DNA from: an uncultured Oscillospiraceae bacterium
GTDB lineage: Bacteria > Bacillota > Clostridia > Oscillospirales > Oscillospiraceae
Reading direction: 5' to 3'
Assembly: GCA_934567355.1 (NCBI GenBank)
Contig: CAKTJC010000002.1
Coordinates: 62,001-126,000 of the forward strand
DNA: 64,000 bases
The notes beneath the pieces were generated by a model that made no database searches, was not told the origin of the DNA, and saw nothing but the letters and a program-made list of their open reading frames with translations. Each line of letters begins with the position of its first letter. The first letter of the stretch is position 1. Made by a program: the position numbers and the translations under genes. Positions 7,735 to 16,848 of the stretch are shown one piece after another.

Positions 7735-10524
7735 ATGGATTATAAAAACACCATCATCACCCCCAAGACCGATTTCCCCATGAAAGCCGGTCTGCCTGCC
7801 CGCGAGCCGGGTATGCTGAAGGCCTGGCAGGACATGGATCTGTACAATGCCATGCTGGAAAAGAACAAGGAGCTGCCCCCCTTCGTGCTGCACGACGGCC
7901 CTCCCTTCTCCAATGGCTACATCCACATGGGTCACGCCCTGAACAAAACCCTGAAGGACTTTATCGTGCGCTCCCACGCCATGACCGGCTACTATACCCC
8001 CTATGTCCCCGGCTGGGACAACCACGGTCTGCCCATCGAGCGTGCCATCGAGACCTCCAAGAAGAAGCTGAACAAGGATATGACCGTGCCCGAGTTCCGG
8101 GAAGCCTGCGAGGACTTCGCTCAGGACTTCATCAACAAGCAGCGGGAAGGCTTCAAGCGGCTGGGCGTTGTGGGCGACTGGGAGCATCCCTACCGCACCA
8201 TGGACAAGCACTTTGAAGCACAGGAAGTCAAGGTATTTGGCCGGATGTTCGACAAGGGCTACATCTACAAGGGCCTCAAGCCCGTGTCCTGGTGCCCCTA
8301 CTGCGTCACCGCTGTGGCAGAGGCCGACATCGAATACAAGGACGACCCCTGCACCACCGTGTATGTGAAGTTCCCGATGAAGGACGACCTGGGCAAGCTG
8401 AGCCAGTTTGACCTGAGCCGCACCTACTTCGTGATTTGGACGACGACCATCTGGACGCTGCCTGGCAACCTGGGCATCTGCCTCCATCCCCGTGACAGCT
8501 ATGTGCTGGTGAAGGCTGAAAACGGCGAAACCTACATCATGGCAGAGGCTCTGATGGACAAGGTCATGCACATCGGCGGCTTCGAGCATTACGAGGTGCT
8601 GGCAAGCTATCCCGGTGCCTTCTTTGAAAATATGCTGGCACAGCATCCTTTCATGGACAAGACCTCCCGCCTGGTGAATGCCGAGTACGTCACCATGGAT
8701 TCCGGTACGGGCTGTGTCCATACCGCCCCCGGCTTTGGTGCCGATGACTATGTAACCTGTATGCGCTACGGCATGGATCTGGTTGTGCCTGTGGACGACT
8801 ATGGCCGTCACACCGACTACGCCGGAAAGTACGCCGGCATGAAGACCGAGGAGAGCAATGATGTCATCCTGGAGGATATGCGGCAGTCCGGCGCACTGTT
8901 CGCCTCCGAGGAGATTGTCCACTCCTACCCCCATCACGACCGCTGCAAGAAGCCGGTTATCTTCCGTGCCACCCCTCAGTGGTTCTGCTCTGTGGAATCC
9001 TTCAAGGACAAGGCCATTGAGGCAATCCAGAACGTCCAGTGGTATCCCGCTTGGGGCGGCGAGCGGATGGTGAGCATGATTCGGGAGCGTGCCGACTGGT
9101 GCATTTCCCGCCAGCGCCGCTGGGGTCTGCCCATCCCTGTGTTCTACTGCCAGGACTGCGGCAAGCCGGTTTCCACCCCGGAATCCATCGAAAAGCTGTC
9201 AAAGCTCTTTGACGAGTACGGCTCTAACATCTGGTTCCAGAAGGAAGCCATGGAGCTGGTGCCGGAAGGCTTCACCTGCCCCCACTGCGGCGGCAAGCAG
9301 TTCACCAAGGAGAAGGACACCCTGGACTGCTGGTTTGACTCCGGCTCCACCCACTATGCTTCCCTGATGCACGACCATCCCGACCTGTGGCCTGCGGACG
9401 TGTATCTGGAAGGTGCCGACCAGTACCGTGGCTGGTTCCAGTCCAGCCTGCTGACCAGTGTGGGTGCTCTTGACCGGGGCGCTCCCTTCAAGCAGGTGCT
9501 GACCCATGGCTGGACGGTGGACGGTCAGGGCAGAGCCATGCACAAGTCCCTGGGCAACGGCGTTGACCCCGCCGACCTGATTAAAGACTACGGCGCAGAC
9601 ATCGTCCGTCTGTGGGCTGCCTCCTCCGACTATCATGCAGACGTGCGCTGCTCCAAGGAAATTTTCAAGCAGATTGCCCAGAACTATCTGAAGTTCCGCA
9701 ACACCGCCCGCTACTGCCTGGGCAACCTCAATGAGTTCGACCCGGATAATCTGGTATCACCGGAGCAGATGGAGGAGCTTGACCGCTGGGCGCTGACCAA
9801 GCTGAACAGCCTGATTGTTGCCTGCCGCAAGTCCTATGGGGAATATGAGTTCCATATGGTAACCCACGCCATCAACGATTTCTGCGTGGTGGACCTCAGC
9901 TCCTTCTACCTGGATATTATCAAAGACCGGCTGTACTGCGAGGAGAAGAACGGTCTGCGCCGCCGCTCCGCTCAGACTGCCCTGTATCTGATTGTGGATG
10001 CCATGGCAAAGCTGTTTGCCCCCGTGCTGGCCTTCACCTGTGATGAAATCTGGCAGTCCATGCCCCACCGCAAGGAGGACGACCGCCGCAACATCCTGCT
10101 GAACCAGATGCCCGCCGACTGTGCCGGTTATGTGCTGCCGGAGGAAACCATGGCTCGCTGGGATACCGTCATCAAGCTGCGCCAGGACGTGAATGGCGTG
10201 CTGGAAAAGGCAAGAGCCGACAAGCGGATTGGCAAGGCACTGGAAGCCCATGTCACCTTGGAAACCGGCGATGAATCCTTGAAGAAGGCCTGCGAAGGCG
10301 TGAACCTGGCCGAAATCTTCATCGTCTCCGACTGCGCCTGGGCTGCCCCGGAGGAGGGCGCAGAGGTCGCTTCTGGCGATAACTTCCCCGCTTTGACCGT
10401 GGGCGTTACCGAGGCAAAGGGAACCAAGTGCCCCCGCTGCTGGATGCACTCCCTGAACGCTAACGCCGAGGGTCTGTGCCCCCGCTGCGCCGCCGTCATC
10501 GCCAAGATGGACGTAGAGCTGTAA
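7735..10524 (+). CDS. ileS: Isoleucyl-tRNA synthetase
   Basis: This 929-residue class I aminoacyl-tRNA synthetase has the HIGH-type motif as HMGH (residues 64-67, in GYIHMGHALN) and the KMSKS-type loop as MHKSLGN (about 602-608). An editing (CP1) domain lies between them. The C-terminal zinc ribbon has cysteines near 899/902 and 915/918 (CPRCW...CPRC). It charges tRNA-Ile and edits misactivated valine. The start is the ATG after AAAGGA at the end of the T-box leader; an apparent longer frame into the leader is not real. It is followed by a bidirectional terminator. Confidence 0.98.
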   Translation: MDYKNTIITPKTDFPMKAGLPAREPGMLKAWQDMDLYNAMLEKNKELPPFVLHDGPPFSNGYIHMGHALNKTLKDFIVRSHAMTGYYTPYVPGWDNHGLPIERAIETSKKKLNKDMTVPEFREACEDFAQDFINKQREGFKRLGVVGDWEHPYRTMDKHFEAQEVKVFGRMFDKGYIYKGLKPVSWCPYCVTAVAEADIEYKDDPCTTVYVKFPMKDDLGKLSQFDLSRTYFVIWTTTIWTLPGNLGICLHPRDSYVLVKAENGETYIMAEALMDKVMHIGGFEHYEVLASYPGAFFENMLAQHPFMDKTSRLVNAEYVTMDSGTGCVHTAPGFGADDYVTCMRYGMDLVVPVDDYGRHTDYAGKYAGMKTEESNDVILEDMRQSGALFASEEIVHSYPHHDRCKKPVIFRATPQWFCSVESFKDKAIEAIQNVQWYPAWGGERMVSMIRERADWCISRQRRWGLPIPVFYCQDCGKPVSTPESIEKLSKLFDEYGSNIWFQKEAMELVPEGFTCPHCGGKQFTKEKDTLDCWFDSGSTHYASLMHDHPDLWPADVYLEGADQYRGWFQSSLLTSVGALDRGAPFKQVLTHGWTVDGQGRAMHKSLGNGVDPADLIKDYGADIVRLWAASSDYHADVRCSKEIFKQIAQNYLKFRNTARYCLGNLNEFDPDNLVSPEQMEELDRWALTKLNSLIVACRKSYGEYEFHMVTHAINDFCVVDLSSFYLDIIKDRLYCEEKNGLRRRSAQTALYLIVDAMAKLFAPVLAFTCDEIWQSMPHRKEDDRRNILLNQMPADCAGYVLPEETMARWDTVIKLRQDVNGVLEKARADKRIGKALEAHVTLETGDESLKKACEGVNLAEIFIVSDCAWAAPEEGAEVASGDNFPALTVGVTEAKGTKCPRCWMHSLNANAEGLCPRCAAVIAKMDVEL

Positions 10525-10545
10525 AACCCGTAAGACATAATGATA

Positions 10546-10584
10546 AAGCGCCGCTTCGCCATTTGGTGACGAAGCGGCGCTTTT
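10546..10584. terminator. Bidirectional terminator between ileS and the MATE gene
   Basis: An inverted repeat AAGCGCCGCTTCG / CGAAGCGGCGCTTTT lies between the convergent ends of ileS (+) and the MATE gene (-). The plus-strand side has the better T-run. Confidence 0.75.
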
Positions 10585-10588
10585 GCGG

Positions 10589-11965
10589 TTATTTCGTGAC
10601 TTGAGCGGTCATGGGACGCAGGTGGCGGAAGCAGTGGATGAAATATCCGATTTCTGCCGCTGCGGTCAGAACCCAGGAGAAGGGATAGAGCAGATACAGC
10701 GATGGGATCGTGTGGAAATGGGCAAAAATCGTATACACCCATATCACGCGGAACATACAGGAGCCGAGAATCACGATCACCGTGGGTACAAAGCTGCGTC
10801 CCAGGCCGCGGCAGGCGGCAATGGTGCAGTCCATAAAGGCGCTGATGGCGTAGGAGAAGCACATGATCTGCATCCGCTCGATTCCGGTGGCGACCACGTC
10901 CGCATCATTGGTAAAGATGTAAAGGAACGGCTCTGCGCACAGCCAGAAGCCCGTGCTGAGCACGGCGGCGATCAGGAAGGAATAGCCGAGGCTGATGTAA
11001 TAGCTTTTGATCATCCGATCCTTTTTGCCTGCGCCCCAGTTCTGCCCCATGAAGGTGGAGCAGGCGGTGTAAAATGCAGCCATGACATTGTAGATCACAT
11101 TGTCCACATTGACGGCGGCGGAATTGCCGGAAACAATGGTGGAGTCAAAGGAATTGACGCCCACCTGGATGAAGAGGTTTGCAACGGCGAAAATTGCATT
11201 TTGAATGCCGGAGGGAATGCCGAGTCCCAGGATCCTGCCGGTCTCGCCGATGGACAGATGCAGAGCTTTTGCTTCCAGGCGGCAGCTGTCCTGCAGATGC
11301 GACATGTGGATCAGGATCAGAATCGCCGAAACATACTGGGAAAGAATACTGGCCAGCGCCACGCCGTCCGCCGCCATGCCGCAGACGATGACAAAGAACA
11401 GATTCAAAATGACGTTCAGAACACCCGCAATCACCAGGTAGGTTAGCGGACGCTTCGTATCGCCGTTGGCGCTGAGCACGGCGTTGCCGAAATTGAAGAT
11501 GCCCAGTGCCGGCATGCCCAGGGCGTAGATGCGGAAGTACAGCACCGCCCCGGCCAACAGATCGTCCTTCGTTTTCAGTAGCTCCAGCATCGGTGCAGCC
11601 AGCAGCAGGCACAGGGCGGCGATCAGCATTCCCATCAGCGTGCACAAAATCAGCGCCGTGTGGACGCAGCTGCAGGTATCCTCGTCCCGCTTTGCCCCGA
11701 GGTACTGCGCCACGCGCACGTTGACGCCGTTGCCCAGGCCGATCAGAAAGCCCGTGAAAAGCGTGACAAGCGTCGAGGTGGAGCCGACGGAGCCCAGCGC
11801 CGCAGCACTGGAAAACTTGCCGACCACAGCCACATCCGCCATATTGAACAGCACCTGAAGCAGCTGCGAAAAGATAAGCGGGACGCTGAATGCAAAGATA
11901 TTCTTATACAGTGACCCCTCGGTCATCGTAATGCCGCCGCCGCGGCGGGAGAGTGAGCCTGCCAT
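10589..11965 (-). CDS. MATE family multidrug/metabolite exporter
   Basis: This 458-residue polytopic membrane protein has about 12 hydrophobic segments. Its N-terminal signature (FSVPLIFSQLLQVLFNMADVAVVG) and the internal repeat are typical of MATE Na+/H+-coupled antiporters of the DinF/NorM-like bacterial type. Substrate cannot be told from sequence. The annotated start has a further in-frame ATG 13 codons downstream that could be used. It lies downstream of the LacI-family gene on the same strand but has its own strong promoter (12019-12047), so it is probably an independent unit. Confidence 0.92.
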   Translation of the reverse strand: MAGSLSRRGGGITMTEGSLYKNIFAFSVPLIFSQLLQVLFNMADVAVVGKFSSAAALGSVGSTSTLVTLFTGFLIGLGNGVNVRVAQYLGAKRDEDTCSCVHTALILCTLMGMLIAALCLLLAAPMLELLKTKDDLLAGAVLYFRIYALGMPALGIFNFGNAVLSANGDTKRPLTYLVIAGVLNVILNLFFVIVCGMAADGVALASILSQYVSAILILIHMSHLQDSCRLEAKALHLSIGETGRILGLGIPSGIQNAIFAVANLFIQVGVNSFDSTIVSGNSAAVNVDNVIYNVMAAFYTACSTFMGQNWGAGKKDRMIKSYYISLGYSFLIAAVLSTGFWLCAEPFLYIFTNDADVVATGIERMQIMCFSYAISAFMDCTIAACRGLGRSFVPTVIVILGSCMFRVIWVYTIFAHFHTIPSLYLLYPFSWVLTAAAEIGYFIHCFRHLRPMTAQVTK

Positions 11966-11990
11966 AAAAATTCCCCAATAAGGTAGTCTT

Positions 11991-12014
11991 TTCGGCAGAT
12001 TTTCCGAAAAGCCA
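11991..12014 (-). other. Leader hairpin of the MATE gene
   Basis: The inverted repeat CTTTTCGG / CCGAAAAG with an 8-nt spacer lies in the 5' untranslated region of the MATE transcript, between its promoter and start codon. No T-run follows; an effect on stability or translation is only a guess. Confidence 0.35.
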
Positions 12015-12018
12015 CACC

Positions 12019-12047
12019 ATTATAGTGGGTTTCCGCTCCGGTGTCAA
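12019..12047 (-). promoter_or_regulatory. Promoter of the MATE gene
   Basis: On the minus strand, TTGACA (12042-12047) and TATAAT (12019-12024) are separated by 17 nt. This is a perfect sigma-A consensus pair about 55 nt upstream of the start codon. Confidence 0.8.
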
Positions 12048-12062
12048 TTGGATTTTATGCCT

Positions 12063-13121
12063 TTAATTGGAGCTTCCCTTGCCGGTTTCGTCAGTGCTCC
12101 CCATGGTGGAGCCCCGCTCGATGACGGTGCAGTCCAGCATGATGGTGTGGTGGGCGGGCTCGTTCCCGGCGAGGATGCCGAAAAGCTCACGGGCGGCGGT
12201 CTGGCCGATCTCAAACAGGGGGAGAGCGACGGTGGAAAGCTGAGGGCGGCAGACGGAGGCGATTTCGCGGTCGTCAAAGCCAATCAGACGCAGATCCCTG
12301 CCTACGTTGACGCCGTTGGCATTGCAGTAATCCAGTACGCCCAGCGCCATCAGGTCGTTGTGGGCGAAAATGGCGGTGACGCCCGCCCGCACCAGCTGGC
12401 CGCCCAGCGTGAAGCCGCAGTCCCGCTCCCAGTCGCCCACCAGGGTCAGGGACGGGTCGTAGGGGATCCCGTGGGCAAACAGCGCCTGCTGGTGCCCCCG
12501 GGTGCGGTTGGCGGCGTTGCTGCTCTCCATGGGGCCGGTGATCATGCCGATGCGCCGGTCGCCCCGGCGGATCAGCAGCTCCGTCACGTCGAAGGCGGCG
12601 CGTTCGTCGTTGTAGATCACGGAGGGAATGGCATCATCCTTGCTGATGCAGTAGGCGCATACAAATTTTGCCTCCTTATGCTCGGACAGGGACACCACCA
12701 CATGGCTGTGGCAGCCGATGTAAATGATGCCGTCCACCTGCTTGGAGAGCATATCGTTCACGGCGGCGTGCACCAGGGCGGTGCTCTCCTTTATGTCCTT
12801 CGGCCCGTTGCCGTAGCGCTTATAGAAGCGGAGGTTGCCCAGAATGTAGCTGTAGCCCGCATCGTCGCAGGCGGCGGCAATGCCGTCCACGATCTCCGGG
12901 GCATTGAAGACCGTCAGATCCTCGGTGATGATGCCGACGGTTCTGCTCTGGCCGGATTTCAGGTACCGGGCGTTCAGGTTGGGGCGGTAGTGCAGCTCCC
13001 GTGCGATGGACAGAATCATCTGCCGGGTCTGCTCACTGACATTGCCCTTTCCGTTGAGCACCTTGCTGACGGTGGCGGTGGAAACATTCGCCTTTTCGGA
13101 GATTTCCTTTATGGTGGCCAT
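12063..13121 (-). CDS. LacI family transcriptional regulator
   Basis: This 352-residue protein begins with a classic LacI helix-turn-helix (ATIKEISEKANVSTATVSKVLNG) and a hinge helix region (YRPNLNARYLKSGQSRTVG). A periplasmic-binding-protein-like effector domain follows. The ATG follows AAGGAGG at 7 nt. It is divergent from the GH127 arabinofuranosidase gene, so it most likely represses that sugar utilisation cluster and responds to an arabinose-containing sugar. A 15-bp palindrome at 13150-13164 overlaps its own promoter, consistent with autoregulation. Confidence 0.93.
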   Translation of the reverse strand: MATIKEISEKANVSTATVSKVLNGKGNVSEQTRQMILSIARELHYRPNLNARYLKSGQSRTVGIITEDLTVFNAPEIVDGIAAACDDAGYSYILGNLRFYKRYGNGPKDIKESTALVHAAVNDMLSKQVDGIIYIGCHSHVVVSLSEHKEAKFVCAYCISKDDAIPSVIYNDERAAFDVTELLIRRGDRRIGMITGPMESSNAANRTRGHQQALFAHGIPYDPSLTLVGDWERDCGFTLGGQLVRAGVTAIFAHNDLMALGVLDYCNANGVNVGRDLRLIGFDDREIASVCRPQLSTVALPLFEIGQTAARELFGILAGNEPAHHTIMLDCTVIERGSTMGSTDETGKGSSN

Positions 13122-13149
13122 TTAGGCGCCTCCTTGCTGCCGTGTAGTG

Positions 13150-13187
13150 CGTTTATAGTAAACGATTTTTGCAGAGAATGCAAGATG
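13150..13187 (-). promoter_or_regulatory. Promoter of the LacI-type gene with overlapping palindrome
   Basis: On the minus strand, a TTGCAT -35 and a TACTAT -10 are 17 nt apart. The -10 lies within the palindrome CGTTTATAGTAAACG (13150-13164; 6-bp arms around a 3-nt centre), a plausible operator. Confidence 0.5.
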
Positions 13188-13237
13188 CTTTGTAAAAATT
13201 ATACAAAAAACTTTATTAAAAACCGGCAGTTTACATC

Positions 13238-13267
13238 TTTACAAACAGACGCCCTGTGCGTTATACT
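13238..13267 (+). promoter_or_regulatory. Promoter of the GH127 gene
   Basis: TTTACA (13238-13243) and TATACT (13262-13267) are separated by 18 nt. The pair lies about 90 nt upstream of the GH127 start and directly upstream of a palindromic operator candidate. Confidence 0.6.
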
Positions 13268-13276
13268 GTAGTTACG

Positions 13277-13296
13277 TTAGTTAAACGTTTGCCTAA
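13277..13296. promoter_or_regulatory. Candidate LacI-family operator
   Basis: The sequence TTAGTTAAACGTTTGCCTAA is a 20-bp palindrome with central CG (TTAG..AAACGTTT..CTAA), the form expected for LacI-family operators. It begins 9 nt after the GH127 -10 element, so bound repressor would cover the transcription start. Confidence 0.6.
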
Positions 13297-13357
13297 ATAT
13301 CCTATATTTTCTGCTGTTTCGCGGAAATACAGTAAAACGATTAACCATGGAGGCAGT

Positions 13358-15295
13358 ATGAAACAGAATATCACAACGCCTGCACTTCAGAATATCAGGA
13401 TCACCGACCCCCTCTTCGGCCACTATGCGGATGTGATCGCCGAGCGGCTGCTGCCTTACCAGTGGGAGGTTTTGAACGACCGTGTCCCCGGCGTGGAGAA
13501 ATCCTACAGCGTTAATAATTTCCGCGTCGCCGCAGGCGAGAGCGCCGGGCAGCGCGAGGGCGCCGTGTTCTGCGACACCGATGCCTATAAATGGCTGGAG
13601 GCTGTGGCATACTGTCTCGCCTCCGGCAAGGGAAAGCAGTACGAGCAGACTGCCGACGAGCTGATCGACCTGATCGGCAAGGCACAGGAGCCGGACGGCT
13701 ACCTGGACACCTATTACACCGTCCTTCACCCCGAAAAAAAATGGACGAATCTGGCCGAGGGGCACGAGCTGTACTGCGCGGGGCACCTGATGGAGGCCGC
13801 CGTCGCCTATACCCAGGCCACGGGCAAGGATAAGATTCTGAAGATCGCCTGCCGTCTGGCAGACCTGATCTGCCAGGTATTTGCCGAGGGAAAGCACCCC
13901 GGCTACCCCGGTCACCCGGAGCTGGAGCTGGCGCTGATGAAGCTCAGCCGCGCCACCGGAGAGAAGAAATACGCCCTCCAGGCAAAGTACTTCCTGGAGA
14001 TCCGGGGCAAGGGCGCGCCCTATCTGATGGAGGAGCTGCGCAAAACGGGAAAAGACAGAATTTTCCCGGAATTCTCCGACTATACCCCCAATTACGCCCA
14101 GGAGCACATGCCTCCGGCGCAGCAGACCACCGCCGAAGGCCACGCGGTGCGGGCGATGTACCTGTACAGCGCCATGGCGGACGCGGCGAAGGAATTCGGC
14201 GACCCGGAGCTGAAGGCAGCCTGCCGCACCCTGTGGGAAAACACCACGGGCAAGCGGATGTACATCACCGGCGGCATCGGCTCGTCCGGCCATCTGGAGC
14301 GCTTTACCACGGATTATGATCTGCCCAACGACCGCATGTACTGCGAAAGCTGCGCGTCCGTCGGCCTGATGATGTTCGGCCAGCGCATGGCGGCACTGAC
14401 CGGCGACGCCAGGTACTACGATGTCGTCGAGCGTGCGCTGTGCAATACCGTCCTTGGGGGCATCTCCGCCCAGGGCGACCGGTACTTCTATGTAAATCCC
14501 CTGGAGGTCTGGCCGGATAACTGCCTGCCCGGAACCTCCATGGCGCACGTCAAGCCTGTGCGGCAGGGCTGGTTCGGCGTGGCGTGCTGCCCCGCCAACA
14601 TTGCTAGGACGCTGGCCTCCGTCGGGCAGTACATCTTCGCCCAGGATGAAAAGTCCGTCTATATCAATCAGTTTATTTCCGCCTCGCTGAAAACCGTCAT
14701 CCGGGAGACGGAGGTTCGCCTGGAGCTTCAGTCCGACCTGATGCACAGCGGCTCCATCCGCCTGGACATCGACAGCGACAAAGCCCAGCCCTTTACCATC
14801 CGCATCCGTGTTCCCGACTATTGGGAAGAGCCGGTGTTCGTCCTGGGAGGGAAGACCATTGCCCCGGTCATTGAGAATGGCTACGCGGTGGTGGCGGTGT
14901 CCTATGCCGGAAAGCAGACCCTGACGGTGTCCGGCAGGCTCACCCCCCGCTGGGCAGCGGCCAGCGACCACGTCCGGGCGGATGCCGGGCAGGTGGCGCT
15001 GCTGTATGGCCCCTATGTCTACTGCCTGGAGCAGACCGACAACGGTGCAGAGCTGCCCAGCCTCTTCGTTGCCCCGGATACCCGGGTGCAGGCGGGCGCG
15101 CCTGTCGAGGGTCTGCCCGGTCATATGCCCACCCTTCATTTCGAGGGCATGCGCCTGAGCAGCGGAGTGGGGGATTGCCTCTACGGAGCCCCGCACTTTA
15201 CCCTCCGCCCCCAGAGCCTTACCGCCGTTCCCTACGGCCTGTGGTGCAACCGCGAGCCGGGAGAAATGCAGGTGTGGCTGAAGGCACTGCTGTAA
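13358..15295 (+). CDS. GH127 beta-L-arabinofuranosidase
   Basis: This 645-residue protein matches the GH127/DUF1680 glycoside hydrolases. The zinc-thiolate catalytic set is present: YCESC gives E330 and C332, and VACCPAN gives C410 and C411. The spacing is nearly the same as in Bifidobacterium HypBA1 (E338, C340, C417, C418). The enzyme releases L-arabinofuranose from beta-linked arabino-oligosaccharides such as those on plant extensins. There is no signal peptide, so it acts in the cytoplasm on imported oligosaccharides. The ATG follows GGAGG. The ABC transporter genes directly downstream probably import its substrate. Confidence 0.92.
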   Translation: MKQNITTPALQNIRITDPLFGHYADVIAERLLPYQWEVLNDRVPGVEKSYSVNNFRVAAGESAGQREGAVFCDTDAYKWLEAVAYCLASGKGKQYEQTADELIDLIGKAQEPDGYLDTYYTVLHPEKKWTNLAEGHELYCAGHLMEAAVAYTQATGKDKILKIACRLADLICQVFAEGKHPGYPGHPELELALMKLSRATGEKKYALQAKYFLEIRGKGAPYLMEELRKTGKDRIFPEFSDYTPNYAQEHMPPAQQTTAEGHAVRAMYLYSAMADAAKEFGDPELKAACRTLWENTTGKRMYITGGIGSSGHLERFTTDYDLPNDRMYCESCASVGLMMFGQRMAALTGDARYYDVVERALCNTVLGGISAQGDRYFYVNPLEVWPDNCLPGTSMAHVKPVRQGWFGVACCPANIARTLASVGQYIFAQDEKSVYINQFISASLKTVIRETEVRLELQSDLMHSGSIRLDIDSDKAQPFTIRIRVPDYWEEPVFVLGGKTIAPVIENGYAVVAVSYAGKQTLTVSGRLTPRWAAASDHVRADAGQVALLYGPYVYCLEQTDNGAELPSLFVAPDTRVQAGAPVEGLPGHMPTLHFEGMRLSSGVGDCLYGAPHFTLRPQSLTAVPYGLWCNREPGEMQVWLKALL

Positions 15296-15314
15296 GAAGT
15301 CTTTTCCGAAGAAT

Positions 15315-15403
15315 TTAGCCGCCGCTGCGGCAGCGCCCCCTTGCAAGGGGGCGAAGGAAACTCCGTCGTTAACAGCAGCAGGAAGTTGCTGTTGCAAAAT
15401 AAA
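15315..15403. repeat. Palindrome-rich intergenic segment
   Basis: Between the GH127 and binding-protein genes are several short perfect inverted repeats. These include GCCCCCTTGCAAGGGGGC and a hairpin built from AACAGCA / TGCTGTT. It may be a REP-like element or a processing signal; no promoter consensus is evident here. Confidence 0.4.
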
Positions 15404-15431
15404 ACACCAAATTCAGAAAGGAAGTTCAACA

Positions 15432-16772
15432 ATGAAAATGCGTCAAATCATGTCCCTGCTGCTTTCTCTGGTCATGGTTGTGGGTCTGGTCGCCGGTTTC
15501 GGCCAGAGCGCTGCCGCCGATGATCCCGTCACCATCACCTACTCCTACTGGGGCACCCCCGACGAAGCCGCCAGCGTGCAGGCAGTCGCCGACAAGTTCC
15601 ACGAAGAGCATCCTGAGATCATTGTAGAAGTTATGGCCATTCCCAACGAGGAATACACCACCAAGCTGAACACCCTGGCTGCCGCCGGTCAGCTGCCCGA
15701 CTGCGGCATCATGAACGAGAACGGCGTCCTGGACTTCGCCTCCAAGGGTCTGCTGGCCGACATCTCCGGCATGTACGAGGGCGCGGATGCCATGCCTCTG
15801 GATTCCATCACCTTTAAGAGTGAAGGCAAGCCCGTGGCCTACTCCGCTGCCAACGAGATCCTGTTCATGTACTACAACAAGGATATGTTCGACGCAGCCG
15901 GCGTGGAATATCCCTCTGCCACCGAGGCCATGACCTGGGAAGAGTTCGTCGAGACCGCCAAGCTGCTGACCCTGGACGTCAACGGCAAGAACGCCGCCGA
16001 CCCCGACTTCGACCCCGAGAACATCGTGCAGTACGGCTGCGTGGTCGATAACTGGACCTGGCAGCTGGAGGTTTGGGCACTGTCCAACGGCGGCCGCTGG
16101 TTCAGCGAGGACGGCAAGGAATGCACCATCAATGATCCCGCCGTCATCGAGTCCATCCAGAAGGTTGCCGACCTGACCCTGGTCGACCATGTAATGCCCT
16201 ACAATGCCGGTCTGGAAGACAACGGCATTCAGCGCTCCATCGCTACCGGCAACGTGGCCATGGCCACCGGCGGCGCCTGGAACGTGGGCACCTGCCTCAA
16301 TGGCGCCCGCGAGGACATCGGCCTGAACTACGGCGTTGCCCGTCTGCCCAAGATGAAGAATGAGGTCACCATCTGCACCGGCGGCCCGCAGGTTGTCTTC
16401 AGCCAGACCGAGCACCTCGAAGAGGCTATGACCTTCATCAAGTGGTACATGCAGGAAGAGAACAGCTGGGACAGCCTGATCGCCACCGGCATCTGGATGC
16501 CCATCCTGGAGAAGTACTACACTGATTCCGAGCTGACCGACAAGTGGATCAACAACCCCAACTTCCCCGACCACGATGAGTACAAGGCAGCCGTTGTTGA
16601 CTACGCCATGGAGTGCGCTCAGTCCACCTGCTGGTACTACACGCCCCACACCAACGAGTTCATCAACCTGCTGCGCTCCGCCCTGGGCCCCGTGTGGACC
16701 GGCGAGCAGACCGCTGAAGAAGCGATCAACGGCAGCTATGATGCCCTGTGTGATATTCTCGAAGGCTTCTGA
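15432..16772 (+). CDS. CUT1-type sugar ABC transporter substrate-binding protein
   Basis: This 446-residue family 1 extracellular solute-binding protein has a signal peptide (basic start, hydrophobic core to about residue 24, AAA before DDPVT). It contains no lipobox cysteine, so it looks like a type I exported protein rather than a lipoprotein, which is unusual for a Gram-positive binding protein. The mature part starts with the TITYSYWG strand and has the CUT1 W-rich ligand region. The ATG follows AGAAAGGAAG. Context with GH127 suggests an arabinose-containing oligosaccharide ligand. A strong hairpin separates it from the permease genes. Confidence 0.92.
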   Translation: MKMRQIMSLLLSLVMVVGLVAGFGQSAAADDPVTITYSYWGTPDEAASVQAVADKFHEEHPEIIVEVMAIPNEEYTTKLNTLAAAGQLPDCGIMNENGVLDFASKGLLADISGMYEGADAMPLDSITFKSEGKPVAYSAANEILFMYYNKDMFDAAGVEYPSATEAMTWEEFVETAKLLTLDVNGKNAADPDFDPENIVQYGCVVDNWTWQLEVWALSNGGRWFSEDGKECTINDPAVIESIQKVADLTLVDHVMPYNAGLEDNGIQRSIATGNVAMATGGAWNVGTCLNGAREDIGLNYGVARLPKMKNEVTICTGGPQVVFSQTEHLEEAMTFIKWYMQEENSWDSLIATGIWMPILEKYYTDSELTDKWINNPNFPDHDEYKAAVVDYAMECAQSTCWYYTPHTNEFINLLRSALGPVWTGEQTAEEAINGSYDALCDILEGF

Positions 16773-16781
16773 TTAAATCCC

Positions 16782-16806
16782 GGTGCCCGCCCAAAGGGCG
16801 GGCACC
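16782..16806 (+). terminator. Intercistronic hairpin after the binding-protein gene
   Basis: The perfect repeat GGTGCCCGCCC / GGGCGGGCACC with a 3-nt loop has no T-run. It is probably an mRNA-stabilising or attenuating structure that gives more binding protein than permease. Confidence 0.55.
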
Positions 16807-16848
16807 AACGCTCTGTTTTCTGCGTGAAATTCTCTGTACAAACGTGGG

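Noticed and set aside
13277..15397. A 706-codon open frame antisense to the GH127 gene
   Set aside because: The opposite strand carries the intact catalytic cysteines and glutamate. This frame has no family resemblance and no ribosome binding site.
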